Shown here: positions 1 to 6,846 of the stretch, one piece after another
How the letters are laid out: every line of letters starts with the position of its first letter
Position numbering within the stretch: position 1 is the first letter of the stretch
NCBI GenBank assembly: GCA_016793305.1
Contig: JAEUHU010000120.1
Coordinates: 1 to 16,761, forward strand
Reading direction: 5' to 3'
DNA: 16,761 bases
DNA from: Planctomycetota bacterium
GTDB lineage: Bacteria; Planctomycetota; UBA1135; UBA2386
Position numbers and translations under genes: made by a program
Notes under the pieces: model-generated
Database searches by the model: none
What the model was told of the DNA's origin: nothing
The model's input: only the letters and a program-made list of their open reading frames with translations

Positions 1-572
1 ACGTAGCGCACGCGCAGCGAGTGCACCTGGCCGTTGGCGAGGTTCTGCGCCGGGGTGGTGCGGGCGATCGAGTACTGCTCGTACTCGTGGTTGCCGAGCG
101 CGCCGCGGGTGTGGATCGTCAGCTCGTTGGCGCTGGTGTCGGCGATCGGCGACGTGTCCATGTAGGTGTCGAACTCGATGGCGATCGAGTTGCGGATGCC
201 GGTCGAGCCGTTCGCGCCGATGCCGTAGCCCATGCCCCAGACGGTGCCGCCGGTGGCGCTGGCCCCGTTCGGATCGTCGTGGATCACCAGGGCCATGCCT
301 TCGGCCTTCGTGCCGCTGGTCGGCGGCGTGATGCGGAACGTGAAGGTCGTGTCGAAGCCCGACAGCACCGGCATGGCACCCTGGCGCCACGCCCAACCGG
401 TCTGGTTGCTGGCGTTGGCGGTCAGGCGCAGCGCAGTGCCGCTCTGCGCCGCGTTGCCGAGCAGGTTGAGCTGGGCGGTGCTGCTGAAGTCGGTGTAGGT
501 GAAGGACTGGGCGAGCAGGCTCGAGCCGAACGAGGCCGCGGCCAGGATGGCGCGGAGGAGCGAAGGGGTCAT
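1..572 (-). CDS. Secreted L-type-lectin-like protein (C-terminus beyond window)
   Basis: Reading the minus strand from ATG at 572 gives 190 uninterrupted codons that run off the window, so only the N-terminal part is seen. Residues 1-21 form a signal peptide (hydrophobic core LRAILAAASFGSSLL, cleavage LLA|Q), so the mature protein is exported. Residues 22-190 look like a beta-sandwich of the bacterial L-type (legume) lectin kind. They include GFDTTFTFRITPP, then GMALVIHDDPNG, then SIAIEFDTYMDTSP, and NELTIHTRG; the 'IEFDTY' strand followed by an Asn/Asp-rich loop is typical of this fold. The likely role is carbohydrate binding at or outside the cell surface, but ligand residues cannot be assigned securely. 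A C-terminal anchor or sorting tail may lie outside the window. No clear Shine-Dalgarno precedes the ATG. The gene is divergent from the substrate-binding protein gene at 747. Confidence 0.8.
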   Translation of the reverse strand, partial: MTPSLLRAILAAASFGSSLLAQSFTYTDFSSTAQLNLLGNAAQSGTALRLTANASNQTGWAWRQGAMPVLSGFDTTFTFRITPPTSGTKAEGMALVIHDDPNGASATGGTVWGMGYGIGANGSTGIRNSIAIEFDTYMDTSPIADTSANELTIHTRGALGNHEYEQYSIARTTPAQNLANGQVHSLRVRY

Positions 573-746
573 TGGCAAGGGTGCGATGCTTGGGTCAGGG
601 GCCGCGGCATGGTAGCGACGCGTGCCGCAGCGCACAGGGTCCACGGGTCCGCCTCGCGGAGATCGCGATGCCACGGCGCCCGGGCCGGACCGGGCCTGGG
701 GTTTTCCGTTCCAGAGTTCCCCAGGAACCGGCCGAAGAACTCGCCG
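573..746. promoter_or_regulatory. Divergent intergenic region with small inverted repeats
   Basis: These 174 bp separate the lectin gene (-) from the binding-protein/kinase pair (+) and must hold both promoters unless transcription starts elsewhere. I see no convincing -35/-10 pair. Two symmetric elements stand out: GCCCGG(678-683)/CCGGGC(690-695) with a 6-nt loop, and GTTCCCCAGGAAC at 716-728 (5-bp arms around CCA). A further GTTCC lies at 708-712, so that half-site is repeated 8 bp apart. The second element sits 18 bp upstream of the ATG at 747 and could be an operator. In GC-rich DNA short palindromes arise easily, so this is only suggestive. Confidence 0.3.
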
Positions 747-1712
747 ATGCCGTGGAGAGGCTCCTGTTCCCTGGCGGCGGCCGCCGCTGCGATGGTGCTC
801 GGCGCCTGCCACGGCGAGCCGATGACGCGTCTCCGCATCGGCATGAACCCGTGGCCCGGCTACGCGCAACTCGCAGTGGCGGTGGAGGCAGGCCTGTTCG
901 CCGAACATGGCATCGACGCGCAGCTCGTCGAGTACGCGTCGCTGCACGACCTGAAGCGCGGCTTCGCCAGCGGCCAGATCGACGTCCTCCCGTCGACACT
1001 GGTCGAGGTGCTCGAACTGCACGGCCGCGACCTCGCTCCCGAGGTCGTCTGGATCCTCGACTGCAGCCGGGGCGGTGACGTGGTCGTGGCGCGCGGCAAG
1101 GCGGTCGACGACCTGCGCGGCGCCCGCATCGCCTACCAGGCGGGCACCCTGGGTGGCTTCCTGCTGAAGCGGCTGTGCGAACGACGTGGCCTCGACGAGG
1201 CCGAGGTCACGCCGGTGACGATGAGCCAGGACCTGATGGTCGAGGCGTTCGCCGCAGGGCGCATCGACGCAGCGATCAGCTATCCACCCCATGCGACGGC
1301 GATGCGCGCCGTGACGGGCGCCGCGGTGGTGTTCTCGACCCGCGAACTGCCCGGCGAAGTGATCGACATCGTCTGCATCGACCGCCGCCTGCTCGATGCC
1401 GACCCGAGGCTGCTCGGCCGCTTCCACAGCGCCATGGCCGCGACCGACCGCTACTGCACGACGGCCCGGGCCGCCGCGTTGCGCACGATGACACGCACCA
1501 CCGGCATGAGCGAGGCCGAGTTCGTGGCGGCGCTGGCCGACCTCGAGATCTACCACGCCGACCAGCAGGCGGCGTGGCTGCAACAGCCACAGCGCCTGCG
1601 GGCCCTCGCCGCGCGCATCCTCCGGACCACGGGGTCCCCCGCCCAGGTGCCCGACTTCGTGCTCGCGGCCGATCGCCGCTCGCCGCTGCTGCAAGCCGCG
1701 GCCCCGAGGTGA
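747..1712 (+). CDS. ABC-type substrate-binding lipoprotein, NMT1/THI5-SsuA-like
   Basis: A 321-residue periplasmic binding protein of the NMT1/THI5/SsuA superfamily, whose known members bind thiamine precursors, sulfonates, taurine, nitrate and similar small molecules. The start at ATG 747 is chosen because it gives a short signal sequence ending in a lipobox, L18-G19-A20-C21, which predicts a lipid-anchored protein. The reading frame stays open far upstream (from 21), but that part is antisense to the lectin gene. Family hallmarks are GMNPWPGYAQLAVAVEAGLF at residues 32-51 (first lobe), a SGQIDV segment at 75-80, DDLRGARIAYQAGTLGGFLL at 121-140 and AAGRIDAAISYPP at 169-181. Its TGA overlaps the GTG of the downstream hybrid kinase (GTGA). 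No permease or ATPase gene is adjacent, so it may serve as a sensing receptor rather than a transporter component. The ligand cannot be predicted. Confidence 0.85.
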   Translation: MPWRGSCSLAAAAAAMVLGACHGEPMTRLRIGMNPWPGYAQLAVAVEAGLFAEHGIDAQLVEYASLHDLKRGFASGQIDVLPSTLVEVLELHGRDLAPEVVWILDCSRGGDVVVARGKAVDDLRGARIAYQAGTLGGFLLKRLCERRGLDEAEVTPVTMSQDLMVEAFAAGRIDAAISYPPHATAMRAVTGAAVVFSTRELPGEVIDIVCIDRRLLDADPRLLGRFHSAMAATDRYCTTARAAALRTMTRTTGMSEAEFVAALADLEIYHADQQAAWLQQPQRLRALAARILRTTGSPAQVPDFVLAADRRSPLLQAAAPR

Positions 1713-4039
1713 CCGTGACGCGTGGCATCGGATTCCGCCGCAGCTTCGCCGCCGTGATGCTCGCCGCCGGCCTCGCGATCGGCGGCGTCGTCTATCTGGT
1801 CGCCGGGCTCTACATCGACGCGATCCTGCACGAGGAGTTCAGCGCGAATGCACGGCTGCTGGCCGCCTTGGTCGTCGATCAGGCCGACCACGCCACCACG
1901 CCCGCGGAGATCGAACGGACCGTCTACGCGATCGGCGGCCAACGCGAAGTGCTCGAGGCACTGTGCCTAGCCGGGGACCCGCCGCGCGCCCTCGGCGCCA
2001 CCAAGCGCCACCTCGTCGGCGGTGCCGCGCCGACGGCGAGCGACCCGGCGCTGCAGGCGGCCTTCCGTTCCGGCCGCTGGCAGCCGTTCGCGCGGCTGCA
2101 GACGACGCCACCGGTCTACGAGACCGTGCTGCCGGTGACGTTCGCCAACCAGGATCTGCCCGGCATGCTCGGTACCAGCGGGGCCGTGCTGCTGCGCCTG
2201 GATGCGGCGCCGCTGCTGAAGCGCGCCGAGACCAGTCGCCTGCTGATGCTCGGCGGGGCCGCCGGGGCGATCGCCGTGTCGATCCTGCTGTTCGTGCTGC
2301 TGGCGCAGCGCCACCTGCTGCGGCCGATCCGCCGGCTGCGCCGCACGATGGCTCGCCGCCGCGACGGTGACCTGCAGGCTCGGCCGGAGCGCATGCCGAA
2401 CCTGGAGCTGCAGTCGATCGCCGACAGCCTCGCCGAACTGGTCGACGCCCACGACCGCATGGCGGCGATGCAACGCGCGGTCGTCGAGGGCGCCTCGGAC
2501 GCGATCCTCACCATCGACGTGCACGGCACGATCCGGCAGTGGAACGGCGGCGCCGAGGAGATGTTCGGGGTACGCGCTGCGGACGCGATCGGCACCAACC
2601 TGACGCGCATCCTGCCACCAGAACACCGCGCCACCCACGATGGCCACATCCGTCGCTACCTCGCGACCGGCATCGCCAACATCCTGGGGTTCCCGCGCGA
2701 GGTGCAGGCCGTGCGCGAGGACGGCAGCCTGTTCCCGGTCGGGCTCGCGGTCAGCGAGGCCCGCGTCGGCGACGAACGGTTGTTCGTCGGCATCCTGCGC
2801 GACATGACCGACGAGGTGGTCCAGCGGCGCGAGCTGCAGCAGGCCAAGGAAGCGGCCGATGCGGCGGCGGCGGCGAAGGCGACGTTCCTCGCCAACATGA
2901 GCCACGAGATCCGCACGCCGTTGACCGCGATCCTCGGCTACGCCGAGGAGCTGAACGATCCGGAGCTGCCACCGGCCATGCGGCAGGAGGCCGTCGAGGT
3001 GATCCAGCACAACGGCGAGCACCTGATGACGATCGTCAACGACATCCTCGACCTGTCGAAGATCGAGGCGGGCCGCATGGCGACCGAACGGGTGCCCTGC
3101 CGCGCCGAGGAACTCGCCGCCGAGGTCGTACGGCTGATGCTGCCGCGCGCGCAGCAGAAGAGCCTGGCCCTCGAACTGCGCGTTGCGGGACCGTTGCCGC
3201 AGTCGATCTCCAGCGACCCGACGCGGCTCCGACAGATCCTGATCAACCTGGTCGGCAACGCGATCAAGTTCACCGCGCGCGGCAGCGTGGTGCTCGACCT
3301 GATCGCCGACTTCGCCGCCGAGACGATGCGCATCGACGTGATCGACACCGGCATCGGCATCGACGACGACACGCTGCAGCGCCTGTTCGGCTCGTTCGTG
3401 CAGGCGGACAGCAGCACGACCCGCCACCACGGCGGCACCGGGCTCGGACTCCACATCAGCCGGCGCCTCGCGCGCATGCTCGACGGCGACCTGACGGTGG
3501 CCAGCCGGCCCGGCCAGGGCAGCACGTTCTCGCTGACGATCGCCACCGGGCCGATCGTGCCGGCGACCACGACGGAACGACCGTCGACGGCAACGCGCCA
3601 GCGGCTCGCCCCGCCGCGCCTGCACGGCCGCGTGTTGCTCGCCGAGGACGGCGCCGACAACGTGCGCCTGCTGCGCCGCATCCTCGAACCGACCGGGGTC
3701 ACGCTGACCGTGGTCGGCAATGGCGCCGAGGCCCTCGCCGCCGTGCAGCAGGCGAGCCCGCCGTTCGACGCCGTGCTGATGGACATGCAGATGCCGGTGA
3801 TGGACGGCGTCAGCGCCACCCTGGCGATCCGCGCGTCGGGTGCCGGCATGCCGATCGTGGCGCTGACCGCGAACGTGATGGCCGAGGACCTGGCGCGCGC
3901 CAGGGAAGCCGGTTGCACACACGTCGCCACGAAGCCGATCGACCGGCCGGCGTTCTACGCGACGCTGCAAGAGGCCTTGGCGAAGGCCTCGCCCGATCAG
4001 CGCGCGACGTCGCGCAACGACGCCAGCACGTCGGACTGA
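1709..4039 (+). CDS. Hybrid sensor histidine kinase (HAMP-PAS-HisKA-HATPase-REC)
   Basis: A 776-residue inner-membrane kinase. GTG 1709 is chosen because it overlaps the upstream TGA by 4 bp; GTG 1715 is an alternative. TM1 is about residues 12-33, a periplasmic sensor region about 34-177, TM2 about 178-200, HAMP about 200-250, and a PAS domain about 251-370. HisKA follows with NMSHEIRTPL (phospho-acceptor H399). HATPase_c has the N box (N517 in INLVGNAIKF), the G1 box DTGIGI at 546 and the G2 box GGTGLGLH from 575. The C-terminal receiver has D647, phospho-acceptor D692 in LMDMQMPVMDG and K742. The PAS resembles that of FixL, but N324 occupies the heme-His position, so it is probably heme-free. 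No separate response regulator or HPt protein is nearby, so the output partner is unknown. The periplasmic domain plausibly contacts the binding lipoprotein encoded immediately upstream. The last 43 bp overlap the convergent phosphatase gene. Confidence 0.93.
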   Translation: MTVTRGIGFRRSFAAVMLAAGLAIGGVVYLVAGLYIDAILHEEFSANARLLAALVVDQADHATTPAEIERTVYAIGGQREVLEALCLAGDPPRALGATKRHLVGGAAPTASDPALQAAFRSGRWQPFARLQTTPPVYETVLPVTFANQDLPGMLGTSGAVLLRLDAAPLLKRAETSRLLMLGGAAGAIAVSILLFVLLAQRHLLRPIRRLRRTMARRRDGDLQARPERMPNLELQSIADSLAELVDAHDRMAAMQRAVVEGASDAILTIDVHGTIRQWNGGAEEMFGVRAADAIGTNLTRILPPEHRATHDGHIRRYLATGIANILGFPREVQAVREDGSLFPVGLAVSEARVGDERLFVGILRDMTDEVVQRRELQQAKEAADAAAAAKATFLANMSHEIRTPLTAILGYAEELNDPELPPAMRQEAVEVIQHNGEHLMTIVNDILDLSKIEAGRMATERVPCRAEELAAEVVRLMLPRAQQKSLALELRVAGPLPQSISSDPTRLRQILINLVGNAIKFTARGSVVLDLIADFAAETMRIDVIDTGIGIDDDTLQRLFGSFVQADSSTTRHHGGTGLGLHISRRLARMLDGDLTVASRPGQGSTFSLTIATGPIVPATTTERPSTATRQRLAPPRLHGRVLLAEDGADNVRLLRRILEPTGVTLTVVGNGAEALAAVQQASPPFDAVLMDMQMPVMDGVSATLAIRASGAGMPIVALTANVMAEDLARAREAGCTHVATKPIDRPAFYATLQEALAKASPDQRATSRNDASTSD

Positions 4040-6252
4040 TCCTCGCAGAAGCGCAGCAGGTCGGGGCACACCTGCAGGCTCCACTGCGCGACCAGCGCCT
4101 TCGCCACGGCGTCGTCGGAGACCGCTGCCGTGCTCGTCGCCGCGTCCGGGCGGGCGAGCGCCCCGAGCAGGTTGCGCGCCGCCACGAACGCCTCCCGGCG
4201 CTGCCGTTGCCAGGCGCGCAGTGCCTCGCGCATCGCCGGAGTCGGTGCTGCGTCGATCCCGTCGACCGTCGCGAACAGGGCGACCGCCGCTTCGCTCACA
4301 CCCGCACGCAGCATGGGCCCACGCTGCCGGGCGACCGCGGCCGGCCGGTCGCCACCGAGCACCGCGCGCCGCAGGGTCTCGTCGAACGCAGCCGCGGTCT
4401 CGACCCGCAGGGCCGCTGTGCCGTCGGCGAGCGACGCGCGGGCCGCGAGATGTTCGCGCACGACGTCGCGCAGCCGTTCGCCGGCCGGAGCCCCCAGCGC
4501 CTTGCCGGCCCGCCGCTGCAGGGCCGCGACCGCACGTTCGCCGCGAGCCGCCAGGCTCCACGCCAGGCCCGACGGGTCCTGGTGCAGGTGCCGCGCCATC
4601 GCCAGCAGAACGCGCGCCTGGTCGACCAGGGTCGCCTGGTCCGCGGCGGCCATCGCCTGCAGCGCCTTGGCGACCCCGAGCACCTGCAGCGTCGCGAGCC
4701 CGGCCTGCAGTTCGCCCACGAGCTCGCCCGGCTCGCCGGCGCGCGCCGGGCGGAACCGGCAGCGGGGCTCGGCGGCGAGCGCACGCCACGCCGCCAGCAC
4801 CGGCTCCACCGATGCGACCGCGGCGAGCCAGTCGGCGCGCAACACCTCGCTGTCGCCGATGCCGAAGTCGACGTCGTCGTAGGCCGACTCCGGCAGCACG
4901 AACGTGTCGCCGAAGCGCGCGGCCAGCTTGGCCACCAGGCGTCGGTAGCCGGCGGCGGCGTCGGGGCTCTGCAGCTGCTCGCGCCGGAACGTCTCGCGAT
5001 GGAACTCGCGGCCGTCGCCAGCCACGAACGCAGCCTGCAGGCTGGCGTCGTCGCCGCCGCCGGTCGCGGTCAGCACGAGGCAGCTGTGCGCCTCGCCGGC
5101 GTCGAAGCGCAGGCCCACGGTGGGCACCGCGTTCGCCTCGAGCACGTTCTGCGCCAGCGGGGAAGTCACCAGCTCCGGCAGGTCGTAGCCGACCGCGGCA
5201 CTGGTCGGATGCAGCACGACGCGGCTGCGGTGCACATCGCCACCGAGCAGCACGACGCCGCCGATGCGCTGCTTGCCGAGCCAGGCGAACAGCGCGTCGC
5301 GTTCGCCACGCCAGTGTGCGACGTGGTCCTGCTTGCCGGCGCGCACGCCGTCGTTCCACACCATGCCGACCGCCAGCACCTTCCACGGTGCTTGCGAGCG
5401 CTGCAGGCCCTCCTGCAGCCAGCGCAGCTGCGTGCTGCCGAACAGCGTGCGTTCGCCGGGTGCCAGCGGCGACTCGCCCTGGTCGGCGAAGCTGCGCGCG
5501 TCGAGCACGAACACCTCGACCGGGCCGCTGCGAAAGCGCGTGAAGACCCCGTGTGTGCCGTCGCCGTAGCTCGCGTGCGCGTGGTAGTCGACGAACACCG
5601 CGCGCGCCGCCGCGGCCGCCGGCACCGCGCCGAACGCGTCGTTGGTCGCGTAGTCGTGGTCGACCCAGACGGTCCAGGTCGGGATCGACCGCAGCGCTGC
5701 GGCGATCGGCGGGAAGGCCAGGAACTCGCGGTGGCGCTGCCGCCGCGCCGTTTCGCCCGGCTGGTCGATGTACGGCGTGTCGCCGAGCAGCACGAGCCCC
5801 TGCGGCGCCCGCGCCAGGATGCGGTTCCAGATCGGCTGTTCGCGGAACGCGACGTCGTGCGCACACGAACCGAACACCAAGGTCGTCTGGCTCGCGTCGT
5901 CCGGCAGCCCGGTCGTCCACACCGCGTCGCCGACCGGCACGACGACGTCCCCCGCGCGCAGCTGCAGTGTGTAGGCGGTCGCCGGCGGCAGCCCCGTGCA
6001 GGCGAAGTGCAGCGTCAGGTCGTGTTCGAGTTCGGCGCGTGCCGTCACCGGGGCCGGGGTCGGCGTGTCGGCGTCGACCGGCACCAGCTGCAGCACGAAC
6101 GGTCCAGGCGCCGCCGCGCGCGCGAACACGTGCAGCGAGCTCGCGTCGGCATGGCCGCGCAACGGGCCGTGCGTCAGCAACGGTTCCTGCGCGCGCAGCG
6201 CCGAGAGGGCAGCGGCGAGCACGGCGACCACGACCGCGGTCCGGGCCGTCAC
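3997..6252 (-). CDS. Secreted PhoD-like metallophosphoesterase with long C-terminal extension
   Basis: A 751-residue exported phosphatase/phosphodiesterase of the PhoD (alkaline phosphatase D) superfamily. The GTG start at 6252 follows GGGAGG with a 5-nt spacer. Residues 1-21 are a signal peptide (cleavage LRA|Q). Residues ~27-118 form a beta-sandwich N-domain. Residues ~120-370 carry the PhoD signature: FGSC (to C130), LLGDTPYID (G157-D158), VWVDHD with D198-H199-D200 then ND at 204-205, VLDARSF (D251, R253), STQLRWLQEGL, and GGDVH at 337-341. These match the metal-binding and catalytic motifs of the family. Residues ~371-751 are Ala- and Arg-rich, mostly helical, and not recognised; normal PhoD proteins end near the catalytic domain. 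The start overlaps the stop of the upstream glycosylase gene (GTGA), implying translational coupling. The 3' end lies inside the convergent kinase gene. The substrate is unknown; phosphate scavenging is the default expectation. Confidence 0.88.
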   Translation of the reverse strand: MTARTAVVVAVLAAALSALRAQEPLLTHGPLRGHADASSLHVFARAAAPGPFVLQLVPVDADTPTPAPVTARAELEHDLTLHFACTGLPPATAYTLQLRAGDVVVPVGDAVWTTGLPDDASQTTLVFGSCAHDVAFREQPIWNRILARAPQGLVLLGDTPYIDQPGETARRQRHREFLAFPPIAAALRSIPTWTVWVDHDYATNDAFGAVPAAAAARAVFVDYHAHASYGDGTHGVFTRFRSGPVEVFVLDARSFADQGESPLAPGERTLFGSTQLRWLQEGLQRSQAPWKVLAVGMVWNDGVRAGKQDHVAHWRGERDALFAWLGKQRIGGVVLLGGDVHRSRVVLHPTSAAVGYDLPELVTSPLAQNVLEANAVPTVGLRFDAGEAHSCLVLTATGGGDDASLQAAFVAGDGREFHRETFRREQLQSPDAAAGYRRLVAKLAARFGDTFVLPESAYDDVDFGIGDSEVLRADWLAAVASVEPVLAAWRALAAEPRCRFRPARAGEPGELVGELQAGLATLQVLGVAKALQAMAAADQATLVDQARVLLAMARHLHQDPSGLAWSLAARGERAVAALQRRAGKALGAPAGERLRDVVREHLAARASLADGTAALRVETAAAFDETLRRAVLGGDRPAAVARQRGPMLRAGVSEAAVALFATVDGIDAAPTPAMREALRAWQRQRREAFVAARNLLGALARPDAATSTAAVSDDAVAKALVAQWSLQVCPDLLRFCEDQSDVLASLRDVAR

Positions 6253-6767
6253 GAGCACCTCCCGTCGAGCCGCGGCAGCAGGGCAGCGCCCCAGGCCGCC
6301 TGCTTCGCGGCCTGCGAGCGCGAAGCATGCGCCGGGCTCGTCGACGGCAGCCGCACCACGTCCGGCCGCCGCGGCAACGTCGGCACCACCTGCCGCACGA
6401 ACAGGTCGTGGGCTTTGCCGCCGTTGCACAGCACGGTGCCGAGTCCGGGCTGGCTCGCGAACAGGGCGGCGAAGTCGTTCGCCGTCCGCCCGATCGCTGC
6501 GATCGCCCCGTCGAGACTGCCCTCGCGCTCGCAGCTCGCCAGCACGTCCCACAGCGCGATGCCAGCACCGGCCAGCGCCTCAAGGCGTCGTTCGTAGGGC
6601 GCGTCGGCGGCGAAGCCGAGCAGCGCCCCGAGGATCGGCCAGAACGAGTTGCGCGGGTGCGCGTAGTAGCGGCCGGCCGCGAGCGAGGCGCGGCCCGGCA
6701 TGCTGCCGACGATCAGGACGCGCGCGTGCGTCGGCACGAGCGGCGGGAAGCTGTGGACGAGCGACAC
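6249..6767 (-). CDS. DNA-deoxyinosine glycosylase-like protein (uracil-DNA glycosylase superfamily, family 6 type)
   Basis: A 172-residue cytoplasmic base-excision-repair enzyme of the uracil-DNA glycosylase superfamily. Motif 1 (residues 21-40) reads GSMPGRASLAAGRYYAHPRN, ending in N40, followed by SFWPIL. The YYAHPRN-FWP arrangement is characteristic of the hypoxanthine/deoxyinosine branch rather than of MUG or classical Ung. LWDVL lies at 72-76, NGGKA at 115-119, and motif 2, LPSTSPAHA, at 140-148. Known members remove hypoxanthine produced by adenine deamination. GTG 6767 is chosen because it begins just before the conserved core and gives the usual length; no good ATG exists, and the open frame further upstream is antisense to selO. 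The stop overlaps the GTG of the PhoD-like gene. The gene is divergent from selO across 79 bp. Confidence 0.85.
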   Translation of the reverse strand: MSLVHSFPPLVPTHARVLIVGSMPGRASLAAGRYYAHPRNSFWPILGALLGFAADAPYERRLEALAGAGIALWDVLASCEREGSLDGAIAAIGRTANDFAALFASQPGLGTVLCNGGKAHDLFVRQVVPTLPRRPDVVRLPSTSPAHASRSQAAKQAAWGAALLPRLDGRCS

Positions 6768-6846
6768 GGGCGGGCACTGTAGCGGGCCCGCCGAGGACGG
6801 CGAGCGAACGCCGCTGGCTCCCTTCGCCGCATGGTATGAAGGGCGC
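6768..6846. promoter_or_regulatory. Divergent promoter region between glycosylase gene and selO
   Basis: These 79 bp separate two divergently transcribed genes. They contain a perfect 7-bp inverted repeat, GGCGGGC (6769-6775) and GCCCGCC (6786-6792), separated by 10 bp and directly adjacent to the glycosylase start. It could be an operator or, in the glycosylase transcript, a leader hairpin. The selO Shine-Dalgarno (GAAGGG, 6838-6843) lies 3 nt before the GTG at 6847. I do not see a convincing sigma-70 -35/-10 pair on either strand. Confidence 0.35.

Noticed and set aside
21..746. Upstream extension of the binding-protein frame
   Set aside because: It is antisense to the lectin-like gene and lacks recognisable sequence; the lipobox signal sequence from ATG 747 is the natural N-terminus.
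1967..6583. 1538-codon minus-strand open frame
   Set aside because: It is antisense to the kinase gene and out of frame with the PhoD-like gene. Its translation is Arg/Ala/Gly-rich and motif-free, as expected of a high-GC shadow frame.
2539..6597. 1352-codon plus-strand open frame
   Set aside because: It overlaps the kinase gene out of frame and the phosphatase gene on the opposite strand. The composition is Arg-rich and no domain is recognisable.
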